Below are positions 1-14,764 of a DNA stretch of 64,000 nt, one piece after another. The notes beneath the pieces were generated by a model that was not told where the DNA came from, did no database searches, and saw only the letters and a list, made by a program, of their open reading frames with translations. Made by a program: the position numbers and the translations under genes. Origin of the DNA: Nocardia sp. NBC_00416. Its GTDB lineage: Bacteria > Actinomycetota > Actinomycetes > Mycobacteriales > Mycobacteriaceae. Each line of letters starts with the position of its first letter. Positions within the stretch are counted from its first letter, which is position 1. The DNA is taken from assembly GCF_036032445.1 (NCBI RefSeq), contig NZ_CP107932.1, forward strand, positions 2,234,501-2,298,500, written 5' to 3'.

Positions 1-3000
1 CCGGCGAGGACGGCTTCGATCTCGCCGAGTTCGATCCGCTGTCCCCGGATCTTGACCTGGAAGTCGGTGCGACCGGCGTACTCCAGCGTGCCGTCCGATG
101 TCCAGCGGGCGAGGTCGCCGGTGTGGTACATCCGGGCGCCGTCCGGACCGTACGGGTGCGCGACGAAGGTGGTGGCGGTGGCGCCCGGCCGGTTCAGGTA
201 TCCGCGCGCCAATTGCACGCCGGATATGTACAGCTGCCCCGTCACCCCGACCGGTACGGGCCGCAGGGCGCTGTCGAGCACGAGAGCCCCGACACCGCGG
301 ATCGGACCGCCGATGGTGACCCGCTCCCCTACCGACAGCGGGTCACTGATGGCGACCATGATCGTGGTCTCGGTCGGGCCGTACCCGTTGAACAGTTCCC
401 GGCCGGGCGCCCAGACCGCCACCGTCTCCGCCGATACCGCCTCGCCGCCGGCCACCAGCACCCGCAACGTTTCCAGACCGTCGGGCGACATGGTCGCCAG
501 CACACTCGGGGTCACGAACGCGTGCGAGACCCGCTGCGTCCGGATCAGTTCCGCCAACTCCGGCCCCGCGAAGACTTCCGGTGGCGAGACGACCAGTGTC
601 GCGTCGTTGGCATGCGCCATCAGCACTTCGAGCACGACCGCGTCGAACCCGGGCGCCGCCACCTGCAGCACCCGCGAGGATCTGTCGACCCGGTAGCGTG
701 TGCGCTGCTCGGCGGCGAAATTCGCCAATCCCTCGTGCGTCACCGCGACGCCCTTGGGGATGCCCGTCGACCCCGAGGTGTACAGCACGTACGCGGTATC
801 CCGGATACGGCTGGGGCGCAGTCGATCCGCGTCGGTGACCGCGGCCGCGGATCGCGCCGCGATCGCGTCACGGGTTTCCGGATCGTCGAGGACCAACTGC
901 CGGACCGACCCGGGCAGCAACGTCCGGGTGGCCGCCACCGTCACCGCGACCTCGACCCCGGCGTCGGCAGTCATCAGCGCGACCCGTTCGGCCGGGTTCC
1001 GCGGATCGATCGCGACGAACGCCGCACCGGTCCTGGTCACCGCCCAGATACCGGTGATGAACTCGATCGAGCGGGTCATCACCAGCGCGACATGGTCTCC
1101 CGGCCCGATTCCCCGATCGATCAGCTCGCGCGCCATCCGGTTCGACCGGGCGTCCAGCACACCGTAGGACACCGCGCGGTCCCCTGCGAGCACCGCCACC
1201 GCCTCGGTGTCCCGCGCCGACAGCACGGCGGCCAGCACGCGCGGCGGTTCGGCCGGGCCGCCCGAGGCCGGTACCAGCTCGGTCCGCTCGGCGCTCGACA
1301 GCACATCCACCGCGGCCACCGGTGTCTGCGGATCCGACACCACCGCCGCGAGCACCCGATTCAGCCGCGCGGCCAGTTCGCCGACCGTTCCCGGATCGAA
1401 CAGATCCTTCGCGTAGTCGATCCGTAGGGCGATATCGCCGCCGCCGGCGGTGTTCTCGGCGACGGTGACGATCACGTCGACCTTCGCCGGTTGCGGCCCC
1501 GGGTCCAGGATCTCCACCGTGAGCCCGGGCAATTCCAGGCTCGGGCGGTCCATGTTCTCGAAAGCGAGGTACACCTGGCACAGCGGTGCGTGTGCCGCCG
1601 AATGCCGGGGCTCGATCTCCTCCACGACGCGTTCGTAGGGCAGATCGCTGTTGGCGAAGGCGTCGATATCGATAGCGCGGATTCGTGCGAGGAATGCGGT
1701 GAACGATTCGCCGGCGGGCACCTCGGTGCGCAGCGGCACCGTGTTGACGAACATTCCGACGAGCGGTTCCAGCGCGTGCTCACCGCGACCCGCGACCGGA
1801 GTGCCGATCGTGATGTCCGAGGACCCCGAGAGCCGGGCGAGCAGTACGGCCAGCGCCGCGTGGACCACCATGAAGGTCGTGACATCGGCGGCCCGCGCCA
1901 GCCGTTCGATCCCGGCGAACACCTCGGCCGGGATCACGGTCTCGGTGAGACCGCCGGCCGTGGACCGCCGCGCCGGACGCGCACGGTCGGCGGGCAGCTC
2001 CAGCACCGGCGGCTTACCGGCCAATTGCGCTGTCCAGTAATCCAACTGCCGGGCCGCCGGAGAGTCCGGATCGGTTTCGTCGCCGAGCAGTGCGCGATGC
2101 CAGATGCTGTAGTCCGCGTACTGGACCCGCAGTGACTGCCAGTCCGGCGTCTTGCCCTGCACCCGTGCCTCGTAGGCGGTCGCGAGATCGGCCGCCAGCG
2201 GCCGCAGGGACGCGCCGTCACAGCAGATGTGGTGCAGCACCACGGCCAGGACATGGCGGCGGCGGTCGGTGGAGGCGAGCAGCGCGCACCGGATCGGCGG
2301 GCGCGCACTCACATCGAATCCCCGGGACGCCAGATCGCGTATCCGCTGGTGGAATTCGTCCGGATCGGTCGGCGCGGGTGTCAGGTCGAGATCCGCGACG
2401 ACGTCCGCGGCCGCCAGCACGACCTGCGTCCCCACCCCGTCCACCGCGGGATAGACGGTGCGCAGCGCCTCGTGCCGGTCGAGGACATCGGTCAGGGCGG
2501 TGCGCAGGGCCGCGGCGTCGAGCCGTCCGGTGAGCTGTACCACCAGCGGGATGTTGTAGGCCGCGGAGGCCGGATCGACCTGATTGAGCAGCCACATGCG
2601 GTTCTGTGCCGGTGCCAGCGGTATCGGGTCTACTCGCGGCTCGGCGCGCAGGGCCCGCCGGCTCGGACGGTGCCCGGCCATGATCTGCGCGGCGAGTTCG
2701 GCGACGGTCGGTTTGCCGAACAGATCGCGTACCGAGACATCGCAGCGGGTCAGTTCCGCGATCCGGACCGCGGCGCTGGTCGCGGTGAGCGAATTGCCGC
2801 CCAGCTGGAAGAAATGGTCGAGAACACCGACCCGCTCGATTCCCAGCACCTCGGCGAACACATCGGCGATCGTCTCCTCGACCACCGTGCTCGGCGCCAC
2901 ATACACCGCGACCGAATCGAATACCGGCTCCGGCAGTGCCCGATGGTCGACCTTGCCGTTGACCGTCAGCGGCAGATCGGCCAGGACGACGATGCTCGCC

Positions 3001-5849
3001 GGCACCATGTACTCCGGCAGCATCGCGGACACGTGCGCGCGCAACGCCTCACCGGCACAGGTTGCGCCGGCGGCGGGCACCACATAGGCGACCAGCCGGG
3101 CCGCCGCGGTATCGGGACGGTGCACCGTGACCACCGCTGTCGCGACCGTACTGTCGGTCAGCAGCACAGTGCGGATCTCGTCGAGTTCGATCCGGAAACC
3201 ACGCAGTTGGACCTGCTGATCCGCGCGGCCGCGGTACTCCAGCTCGCCCTGGTGATTCCACCGTGCCACGTCGCCGCTGCGATAGAGCCGCTCGCCCGCG
3301 GCACCGAACGGGTCGGCGACGAAGCGGGCCGCGCTCAGCGCCGGCCGGCCGAGATAGCCGCGGGACAATTGAGCTCCCGAGACGTAGATCTCGCCCCAGG
3401 CGCCCAGCGGCGCGGGCCGCAACCGGTCGTCCAGGACATAGGTGCGCAACCCCGGCAGCGCCGGGCCGATCGCGCTCGGCGCACCGGGCACCGCGATATC
3501 CGGCGTCAGGGGCAGATACGTGACGAAGACCGTGGTCTCGGTGATGCCGTAGCTGTTGACCAGCACCGGCGTCCGCGGGTTGTGCTCGTACCAACCGCTC
3601 AGGCTCGCCGGATCGAGACGTTCGCCGGAGAGGATGACCGTGCGCAACGCGAGCTCCCCGTCGGGTTCGCCCGCGGACGCGTAGCGTTCACGGGCCGCCG
3701 CGAACTGCTGGAAGGCGGACGGGGTCTGGTTGAAGACCGTCACCTTCTCGCGCGCCGCCAGGCGTACGACATCGTCGGGCGACCGGGTGGTCCGGGTGTC
3801 CACGACGACGATGCGGCCGCCGGAGACCAAGGGCCCGAATATCTCCCACACGGAATAGTCGAACGCGAACGAGTGGAACAGCGTCCATACGTCTCCGGGC
3901 CGAACACCGCTCTCCGCCCCGGCGCTCACCAGGTAGGCGGCGACGGCGCGATGGCTTATCGGCACTCCCTTGGGCCGGCCGGTGGATCCGGACGTGTAGA
4001 TGACGTAGGCGAGGTTGTCGGGGCGCACCGGACCGGTGCGCTCGGCATCGGTCACCGGGGTGCCGGCTCCCGCCGCGGCCGGATGATCGTCGAACAGCAC
4101 CATGCGGCCGGGGTCGCCGGGGATCAGGTCCCGCGCCGCCCGGTCGGTCACGACGAGGACCGGATCGGCGTCGTTCAGCACATAGGCGAGCCGGTCGGCC
4201 GGATGGGCGGTGTCCAACGGCAGGTATCCCGCGCCGGATTTCAGCACCGCCAGCGCGGCGACGACCAGATCGGTCTCCCGCGGCATCGCGATGGCCACCA
4301 GCGATTCCGGCCCGGCGCCGCGCGCGATCAGTGCGCGGGCGAACCGGTTGGACCGCTCGTCGAGCTCGCGATAGGTGAGCGTGGTCCTACCGTCGCTCAC
4401 CGCCACGGCGTCGGGCGTGGCCGCGGCCTGCCGGGCGAGCTGGTCCACCAGGGTCTCGCCGGTAGCCGTGCCATCGCGGCCCGCGAGCTCCCCGACGATG
4501 CGCTGCTCTTCGGCCGAGTCCACCAGCGGAATCGCGACGACCGGGGTGTCCAGCGGCGACTCCATCAGCCGCTGCAGGAATTCGACGAAACGCCCCGTGT
4601 GGAGCTCGAGTTCGTCCTGGCTGTACAGGTTGGCGTTGCCGTGCAGTTCGAGCAGCAGCGGCCCGTCGGCGCCCGGCCGGTACAGGTTGAGCTGCATATC
4701 GTCGAGGGCGCCCGAGGTGAGTGCGCGATAGCGGCCGACGGCGGATCCGAGGCGGATCTCGGAGTCGAAGAACAGAATGTTGACCACCGGGCCGAACGAA
4801 TTGGCGGCCGCGTCGGCCGCATTCGAATCGCGGCGCAGATCCTCGAATCGGTAGAGCTGGTGGCGAATGGCCGAGACGAGTTCGGACACCGACGCGCGGA
4901 CCAGTTGCTCCACCGTGGTGGTCGGATCCACCGCGAATCGGATGGGCACCATATTCGCCAGCATGGCCGCGGCATGGCGCAGCCGCCGCGTCACCCGGCC
5001 GCTGACCGGCATCGACAACACCACGTCATCGGTCCCGGTCATCCGGGCGAGGAACGCGGCGAACGCGGCGACGACGATCTGCGCGGGTGAGGCGTGCAGC
5101 TCCTCGGCGAAACGATCGAGCGACTCCGACAGCCGATCCGGAAGCTGCCGACCGGCCACCTGATCGGTCTCGCTCCACCGGGCGGTACGACCCGACAGGC
5201 TCGCCGCGCCGGGCAGATCCGCGACCTTGTCGCGCCAGTACGCCCGGTCGGATTCCAGCCGCGGCCCGGCCCGGTACGCACGCTCGGCCTCGGCGATATC
5301 GCGCAGGCTCGCCGCGATCAGCGGTGGCGGCTGTGTCCCCTCGAGCAGGGCGTTGTAGTGCTCGGTCACCCGGTTCATGCAGTTGAACGCGCCGTAGCCG
5401 TCGATCACGAGGTGATGCGCGCGGGCGTACCAGAGGTAGCGGTCCGCGCCGATTCTGATGAGCCGCGACGCGCTGAGCCGATCGTGGGCGAGATCGACCG
5501 CCTTGGTGTTGTAGTCCCGGCGCATCCACTCCATCGCCGCGGCGAACGGATCCGCCGCGGCGGCGAAGTCCAGCACGGGCTCGGTGTAGGTGATGCTGCG
5601 ATCGACGAATTGGTAGGGGCGGCCGTCGAACTCGACGACCCGGACGACGAGGGATTCGGTCTCCCGGCCGGCGAGGTTGATGGCCTCGACCAGCACGTCG
5701 TAATCGATCGCGCCCTCGATTTCGACGTAGTGCGCGATATTGACCGCGGGCCTGCCCGGCAGATTGTCGGCCAGCCACATGCTGTACTGCGCCCTCGACA
5801 GCGGGATCAGGTCCAGATCGTCGGCAGTGGTGGCTGACTTCAGATTCAT
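1..5849 (-). CDS. Non-ribosomal peptide synthetase, N-terminal part (C-A-T-C-A, cut by window edge)
   Basis: A continuous minus-strand frame from ATG at 5849 to the left edge gives about 1949 residues without a stop. Reading it gives two modules. Condensation domain 1 covers about residues 13-440, with HHLVIDG near 145. Adenylation domain 1 has TSGSTGRPKG near 619. The carrier domain has LGGNSLT with the phosphopantetheine serine at 1020. Condensation domain 2 has HHICCDG near 1204. Adenylation domain 2 has TSGSTGIPKG near 1691 and runs to its LGEIEAVLA motif at the edge. There is no epimerase domain between the modules. The first C domain resembles EntF/DhbF-type condensation domains, so an acyl or aryl starter loaded elsewhere is possible. 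Specificity residues by eye are roughly D-Y-W-N-I-S-S-V-F for A1 and D-A-L-F-V-G-G-I-M for A2; I assign no substrate. The start is preceded by a purine-rich GAGGGTAGAGG. The rest of the cluster lies outside the window. Confidence 0.93.
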   Translation of the reverse strand, partial: MNLKSATTADDLDLIPLSRAQYSMWLADNLPGRPAVNIAHYVEIEGAIDYDVLVEAINLAGRETESLVVRVVEFDGRPYQFVDRSITYTEPVLDFAAAADPFAAAMEWMRRDYNTKAVDLAHDRLSASRLIRIGADRYLWYARAHHLVIDGYGAFNCMNRVTEHYNALLEGTQPPPLIAASLRDIAEAERAYRAGPRLESDRAYWRDKVADLPGAASLSGRTARWSETDQVAGRQLPDRLSESLDRFAEELHASPAQIVVAAFAAFLARMTGTDDVVLSMPVSGRVTRRLRHAAAMLANMVPIRFAVDPTTTVEQLVRASVSELVSAIRHQLYRFEDLRRDSNAADAAANSFGPVVNILFFDSEIRLGSAVGRYRALTSGALDDMQLNLYRPGADGPLLLELHGNANLYSQDELELHTGRFVEFLQRLMESPLDTPVVAIPLVDSAEEQRIVGELAGRDGTATGETLVDQLARQAAATPDAVAVSDGRTTLTYRELDERSNRFARALIARGAGPESLVAIAMPRETDLVVAALAVLKSGAGYLPLDTAHPADRLAYVLNDADPVLVVTDRAARDLIPGDPGRMVLFDDHPAAAGAGTPVTDAERTGPVRPDNLAYVIYTSGSTGRPKGVPISHRAVAAYLVSAGAESGVRPGDVWTLFHSFAFDYSVWEIFGPLVSGGRIVVVDTRTTRSPDDVVRLAAREKVTVFNQTPSAFQQFAAARERYASAGEPDGELALRTVILSGERLDPASLSGWYEHNPRTPVLVNSYGITETTVFVTYLPLTPDIAVPGAPSAIGPALPGLRTYVLDDRLRPAPLGAWGEIYVSGAQLSRGYLGRPALSAARFVADPFGAAGERLYRSGDVARWNHQGELEYRGRADQQVQLRGFRIELDEIRTVLLTDSTVATAVVTVHRPDTAAARLVAYVVPAAGATCAGEALRAHVSAMLPEYMVPASIVVLADLPLTVNGKVDHRALPEPVFDSVAVYVAPSTVVEETIADVFAEVLGIERVGVLDHFFQLGGNSLTATSAAVRIAELTRCDVSVRDLFGKPTVAELAAQIMAGHRPSRRALRAEPRVDPIPLAPAQNRMWLLNQVDPASAAYNIPLVVQLTGRLDAAALRTALTDVLDRHEALRTVYPAVDGVGTQVVLAAADVVADLDLTPAPTDPDEFHQRIRDLASRGFDVSARPPIRCALLASTDRRRHVLAVVLHHICCDGASLRPLAADLATAYEARVQGKTPDWQSLRVQYADYSIWHRALLGDETDPDSPAARQLDYWTAQLAGKPPVLELPADRARPARRSTAGGLTETVIPAEVFAGIERLARAADVTTFMVVHAALAVLLARLSGSSDITIGTPVAGRGEHALEPLVGMFVNTVPLRTEVPAGESFTAFLARIRAIDIDAFANSDLPYERVVEEIEPRHSAAHAPLCQVYLAFENMDRPSLELPGLTVEILDPGPQPAKVDVIVTVAENTAGGGDIALRIDYAKDLFDPGTVGELAARLNRVLAAVVSDPQTPVAAVDVLSSAERTELVPASGGPAEPPRVLAAVLSARDTEAVAVLAGDRAVSYGVLDARSNRMARELIDRGIGPGDHVALVMTRSIEFITGIWAVTRTGAAFVAIDPRNPAERVALMTADAGVEVAVTVAATRTLLPGSVRQLVLDDPETRDAIAARSAAAVTDADRLRPSRIRDTAYVLYTSGSTGIPKGVAVTHEGLANFAAEQRTRYRVDRSSRVLQVAAPGFDAVVLEVLMAHANDATLVVSPPEVFAGPELAELIRTQRVSHAFVTPSVLATMSPDGLETLRVLVAGGEAVSAETVAVWAPGRELFNGYGPTETTIMVAISDPLSVGERVTIGGPIRGVGALVLDSALRPVPVGVTGQLYISGVQLARGYLNRPGATATTFVAHPYGPDGARMYHTGDLARWTSDGTLEYAGRTDFQVKIRGQRIELGEIEAVLA

Positions 5850-6244
5850 CCTCTACCCTCTCGCTCAGACTCGGAGGCACCGGAGGACAGCAGAATCAGC
5901 CCCCTGCACCTGCTCGGAATTGCCTGTGTACGACTTCGTCTACGTCGAAGCGGCGTCCGAACCCCTGCCATCGGACACGCTTAAGAGCAAATAGCTATAA
6001 CGCCTGCGCCGCACAGTGTATGCACACCGTCCGCGCGACCCGCAACCGGTGGCGGCGTTTCGCTCACCGGCGCGCCGGACACGAGATCCACCCCCCGGAA
6101 ACCGGGGCGACCCAGTAGCGCAATGGAAGTGGGAGGCGGGCACCGGTAAACCCCGGAAAGGCGAGTCGACCGGCCTCGATGAACAAGTCCAGTAATAGTC
6201 GCTTGGCTATGCACTCGAATACCAGTGGCCGGGATGCTCATCGC
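5850..6244. other. Intergenic region upstream of the NRPS, no gene recognised
   Basis: This 395-base gap separates the NRPS start from the membrane-gene fragment. I see no convincing small gene. There is no IdeR-like iron box (TTAGGTTAG type) that would mark a siderophore promoter. The only symmetry noted is a short CTTCG-7-CGAAG inverted repeat at 5934-5950. A relatively AT-rich stretch at 5980-6002 (TTAAGAGCAAATAGCTATAA) could hold the NRPS promoter. Confidence 0.4.
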
Positions 6245-6505
6245 ATGATCCGCCGTCTCGCCGCACTTTTCGCCGGACTCTGGCTGTACGGATTCTCGAT
6301 GGCCGTGATGATCCGCGCGGCGGTGGGGCTCGACCCGTGGGACGTCTTCCACCAGGGGCTGACGCGGCATATTCTGCTGAGTTTCGGCGCCGTGACGGCC
6401 GCGACCGGCGTGGTAGTGCTACTGGCCGAATTGCTCGACGGCGCTTTCTGCCGGAGCTCGGAGAATTCCCCGGACGGCGACGCCGGCAGGCCGGAATCCG
6501 CGTAA
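6245..6505 (+). pseudogene. Truncated YczE/YyaS-type integral membrane protein
   Basis: The frame from ATG 6245 gives 86 residues. The first about 55 read like the start of YczE-family membrane proteins: MIRRLAALFAGLWLYGFSM, then a first transmembrane helix, the family signature GLDPWDVFHQG, then LSFGAVTAATGVVVLL. Normal members have about 200 residues and several more helices. Here the homology stops after the second helix and the frame ends in a polar tail (CRSSENSPDGDAGRPESA) at 6505. No continuation was seen in the other two frames downstream. I read it as a gene cut by deletion. An upstream in-frame ATG at 6179 exists but adds nothing family-like. Confidence 0.6.
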
Positions 6506-6701
6506 GCGGAACCGGCCCGACGAACTCGGAACAGGCCTACACGCGTACGAATCGGTAAAAGCGCACGCCGTCGGGCCGAAAGGGTCACCCCGCGACGCGG
6601 ACCCGCATTACTCGCCCGTAGCGGCGCGGATCCCTATTGTCCACGGATGACAACGGAGTCGAACCCTGTGTAGCCCGTGAACACGAACAGATCGGTAGGC
6701 C

Positions 6702-7739
6702 GTGCGCGCATCAACCCTCGACTCCCTCTCCACCCCCGTATCGGCAGGTAAGCGGTCCGAGGCGATCCACCGTTTCCTCGTCAAACCCACCGACGCGGGA
6801 ATCGCGGGATCGGTCGACGGCGGAAAACTCCTCGAATGGATCGATAAGGTCGCCTACGCCGCCGCGGCACAGTGGAGCGGATGCTACTGCGTCACCGCCT
6901 ATGTCGGGAACATCCATCTCGACCGGCCGATCGTGGTCGGCGAACTGGTGGAACTGCACGCGAATCTCGTGCACACCGGCCGCACCAGCATGCACATCCT
7001 GGTGAGTGTCTATTCGACCGATCCCACCCGGAAGAAACCGGTCCAGACCGCACAGTGCCTGACGATCTTCGTCGCGATCGACAGCGAACGACAGACTGTG
7101 GCGGTCCCGCAATGGGAACCGAACACGATTCTCGAACTGCGGCGGCATCGGCAGGCGCGGGCGCGGGTCTCGGTGCGGAAACGGATCGAGGAGGCCATGG
7201 CCGCCCAGCGCTACACCGCGGCGGGCACCGGGCCGAGCGCGACCCTGCGATTCCTGGCGGCGCCCTCGGATATCAACTGGGGAGGCAAGGTACACGGCGG
7301 ACGCACCATGGGTTGGATCGACGACGCCGCATATGTGTGCGGTGCCGATTGGGCCGCGCAGCATGTGATCACCTCCTACTTCGGCGGCATCCGCTTCTAT
7401 CGCCCGATCGTCATCGGCCATATCGTCGAGGTCACCGCACGACTCATCCATACCGGGCCGCACAGTATGCACATCAGCACCCATGTGACCTCGACCGATC
7501 CCCACTCCGACACACCCGCCCTCGCGGCGCACGGCCTGGCCGTCGTCGTCGCGATCGACGACAGCGGAAAAGCACGGCCCATCCGGCAGTGGACACCGGA
7601 GTCGGAGGAGGACCACGCCCTGGCAGCTCATGCCCGGCACCTCGTCGACCTGCGCGCCGAGGTGGAGCCGTTCGCCACCGCCGCCGATATGCCGGCCGAC
7701 GCCGAACCCAGCTGTTTCCGCGCACCGATGCCGGGCTGA
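6702..7739 (+). CDS. Double-hotdog acyl-CoA thioesterase
   Basis: This 345-residue protein has two tandem hotdog (4HBT) domains. The first spans about residues 15-140, with GSVDGGKLLEWIDKVAYAAA and the pattern YVGNIHLDRPIVVGELVELHANLVHTGRTSMHI split over its strands. The second spans about 175-300 and repeats the pattern: KVHGGRTMGWIDDAAYVC, then FYRPIVIGHIVEVTARLIH and TGPHSMHI. Such proteins hydrolyse acyl-CoA to free acid and CoA in the cytoplasm. The tandem layout resembles the YciA/BACH (ACOT7) class. Translation appears to start at GTG 6702; a GGTAGG lies only a few bases upstream, so the start is moderately secure. It converges on the MarR gene with a 33-base gap. Confidence 0.85.
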   Translation: MRASTLDSLSTPVSAGKRSEAIHRFLVKPTDAGIAGSVDGGKLLEWIDKVAYAAAAQWSGCYCVTAYVGNIHLDRPIVVGELVELHANLVHTGRTSMHILVSVYSTDPTRKKPVQTAQCLTIFVAIDSERQTVAVPQWEPNTILELRRHRQARARVSVRKRIEEAMAAQRYTAAGTGPSATLRFLAAPSDINWGGKVHGGRTMGWIDDAAYVCGADWAAQHVITSYFGGIRFYRPIVIGHIVEVTARLIHTGPHSMHISTHVTSTDPHSDTPALAAHGLAVVVAIDDSGKARPIRQWTPESEEDHALAAHARHLVDLRAEVEPFATAADMPADAEPSCFRAPMPG

Positions 7740-7772
7740 CCGCCCCCGGCAACCCCGGCCCACCGCTGGATG

Positions 7773-8246
7773 TCAGGACTGTTCGGGATCCAGTGCTCGC
7801 AGGATCCGCGCCGAGATCGCGCGCAGTTGCCGCTGCTGAGTTCCGGTCAGCGGATCGAAGACGAGGCGACGGACCTCCGCGACATGTGCGGGCGCGCCGG
7901 CGGCGAGGGCGTCGCGGCCCGCCTCGGTGAGGGCGGCCAGGGTGGAACGGCCGTCTACCGGGTCCGGCGACCTGCGCACCAGGCCGCGCTTCTCGAGTTT
8001 GATCACGACATTGGACAGCCTCGACAGGGCACTGCCCGTGCGTCGGGCGATCCGGCTCAATCGCAGCGCGCCGCTCGGCGCCGCGGAAAGTGTCGCCAGG
8101 ACCGTGTAGTCGAAGTGGCTCATACTCGCGTCGCGCTGCAGCTGCGCGTCGAATGCCGCCGGTAGGCGCGTCAGCAGGCAGGCGAGGGCATCCCAGTCCC
8201 GCTGCTCCTCCGGGTGGAGCCGGTGGGGTTGCGGATCGGCGCCCAT
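7773..8246 (-). CDS. MarR-family transcriptional regulator
   Basis: This 157-residue protein has the MarR winged-helix core. The segment SHFDYTVLATLSAAPSGALR is followed by LSRIARRTGSALSRLSNVV as the recognition helix, then LEKRGLVRRSPDPVDGRSTL as the wing. MarR proteins are dimeric ligand-responsive repressors, often of neighbouring divergent genes. It is divergent from the large carboxylase gene, with 257 bases between starts. A 7-2-7 perfect palindrome lies 12 bases upstream of its ATG, consistent with autoregulation. The ligand is unknown; an acyl or aromatic CoA ester would fit the neighbour but is inference. Confidence 0.9.
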   Translation of the reverse strand: MGADPQPHRLHPEEQRDWDALACLLTRLPAAFDAQLQRDASMSHFDYTVLATLSAAPSGALRLSRIARRTGSALSRLSNVVIKLEKRGLVRRSPDPVDGRSTLAALTEAGRDALAAGAPAHVAEVRRLVFDPLTGTQQRQLRAISARILRALDPEQS

Positions 8247-8258
8247 GAATCCATATTA

Positions 8259-8274
8259 ACTCCAACCTTGGAGT
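8259..8274. promoter_or_regulatory. Candidate MarR operator
   Basis: The sequence ACTCCAA-CC-TTGGAGT is a perfect inverted repeat with 7-base arms and a 2-base centre, set in AT-rich DNA 12 bases upstream of the marR start. Palindromes of this size are typical MarR targets. Binding here would block marR and could affect the divergent carboxylase. Confidence 0.6.
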
Positions 8275-8400
8275 ATCTATCGGGCGGCTTCCACTGAGAA
8301 TCCGGAGTTACGAGCGACCGCGGAACGGCGGACGACGGGGCGGCGGCGGCGCGCCGTGCGACACTCCGGACATTTGTACGCGCGAGTAGCACCCGCACGC

Positions 8401-8429
8401 TGTGCACTTATACATAGTGAGGGTGCACA
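8401..8429. promoter_or_regulatory. Inverted repeat in the carboxylase promoter region
   Basis: The arms TGTGCAC (8401-8407) and GTGCACA (8423-8429) flank 15 bases that include a possible -10 element (TATACATAGT). The repeat lies 75 bases before the GTG start of the fused carboxylase. It differs from the marR palindrome, so a second regulator is possible. Confidence 0.35.
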
Positions 8430-8503
8430 CTACGCAGAGCGAGAGCCGCAACCGGCTCACCCGTCGATCGGGCCCGTGCACAGGACAGGAAGGAGCCAGG
8501 CGA

Positions 8504-13969
<5,466 letters not shown>

Positions 13970-13986
13970 ACCGTCCGGGGTCGGTA

Positions 13987-14028
13987 ACGAAGCGAGGCAC
14001 GAGCAATCACGCTCGTGCCTCGTTTCGT
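13987..14028. terminator. Bidirectional hairpin terminator
   Basis: Two 18-base arms, ACGAAGCGAGGCACGAGC (13987-14004) and its complement at 14011-14028, carry one mismatch and a 6-base loop. The hairpin sits between the convergent carboxylase and SRPBCC genes, with a short T-rich run in the right arm. It can serve both genes. Confidence 0.85.
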
Positions 14029-14051
14029 GTATCCGCCGCCGGCTTCCGCGG

Positions 14052-14516
14052 CTATTTCTGGACGGTGCGTGCCAGGATGCCGAGCGTGGCGCGCAGGGCC
14101 GCTTCCGGAATGATCGGGAAGATGCCGGCTTCCCGGTAGGGGGGTGCGATCCGGCTCCAGTCGTAGTACGAGGTGACCAGGGTGCCGACGTCGCTCGGCT
14201 CGAGACGATAGCCGTAGAGATGTTCGATCGGCGGCTGGATCGTGCCGTCGATCGTCCATTCGATATGGGAGTCCGGCGCGAACTCGGTGATGATCACCGT
14301 CACGTCGTATTTGCCCATGGGGAAATCGTTGAGTGCTTCGCGGTCCATGTGCACGACGAACTTGTCGCCGACGCCGCTCACCGACTCGCCCTCCGCCGAC
14401 TGCAGCATGCCCGAACTATCGATGGTCACATGCCCGGCCGGCGAGCACAGTACCGCGAAGATCTCCGCGGGCTGCGCGGCGATCTGGCGCTGCACTTCGA
14501 ACCGTTCTTCTGTCAT
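14052..14516 (-). CDS. SRPBCC-family (START-like) protein
   Basis: This 154-residue protein begins TEERFEVQRQIAAQPAEIFAVL, the opening strand and helix typical of polyketide-cyclase/SRPBCC proteins. A later segment, IEWTIDGTIQPPIEHLYGYRL, and the alternating hydrophobic strands fit the helix-grip fold. The C-terminal amphipathic helix includes PEAALRATLGILARTV. The fold forms a hydrophobic pocket for lipid-like ligands; no catalytic residues are evident. The gene stands alone, convergent with the carboxylase, and ATG 14516 is the only sensible start. Confidence 0.8.
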   Translation of the reverse strand: MTEERFEVQRQIAAQPAEIFAVLCSPAGHVTIDSSGMLQSAEGESVSGVGDKFVVHMDREALNDFPMGKYDVTVIITEFAPDSHIEWTIDGTIQPPIEHLYGYRLEPSDVGTLVTSYYDWSRIAPPYREAGIFPIIPEAALRATLGILARTVQK

Positions 14517-14725
14517 GGCCCCAGCCTCTCACGATCGGTCCCACCCCAGAAGCGGGCCCCATCGACTGTCCCGGCCACCGAACCGCTCGCGCACACTTGT
14601 CGGTCGGTAGCGGCCGGGGCGCGGCGGTGCCGGAGCAATGCGGGTCGCCCACCGGGCCGCCCGGTGTTAATCGCCGGTTACAAATGCTGCTGTCGATTGT
14701 CCGGCGCGGAATACCACCCTAGGCT

Positions 14726-14741
14726 TCTACCACGTAGTAGA
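14726..14741. promoter_or_regulatory. Palindrome upstream of the acyl-CoA ligase/ABC transporter genes
   Basis: The sequence TCTAC-cacgta-GTAGA is a 16-base near-perfect palindrome centred on ACGT, located 24 bases before the acyl-CoA ligase ATG. Its position suggests an operator or activator site. It does not match the TTCCAT repeats near the IclR gene, so the regulator is unknown. Confidence 0.35.
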
Positions 14742-14764
14742 TACAGTTCCTATCAGGTGGGAAA

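Noticed and set aside
2229..5090. Long open plus-strand frame (about 950 codons) over the NRPS
   Set aside because: It is antisense to a continuous NRPS frame with all core motifs. The translation is rich in R, G, H and Q with no domain signature, as expected from mirrored high-GC codons.
5850..6244. Search for an IdeR/iron box before the NRPS
   Set aside because: No TTAGGTTAG-like palindrome is present, so iron regulation is not supported from this gap.
6513..6578. Inverted repeat CGGCCCGACG ... CGTCGGGCCG
   Set aside because: The arms are perfect, but the 46-base loop and lack of a T run make a terminator or operator role weak.
14650..14666. Hairpin CACCGGG-ccg-CCCGGTG upstream of the acyl-CoA ligase
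   Set aside because: It lies between divergent genes, where no terminator is expected. Short GC stems are common in this composition.
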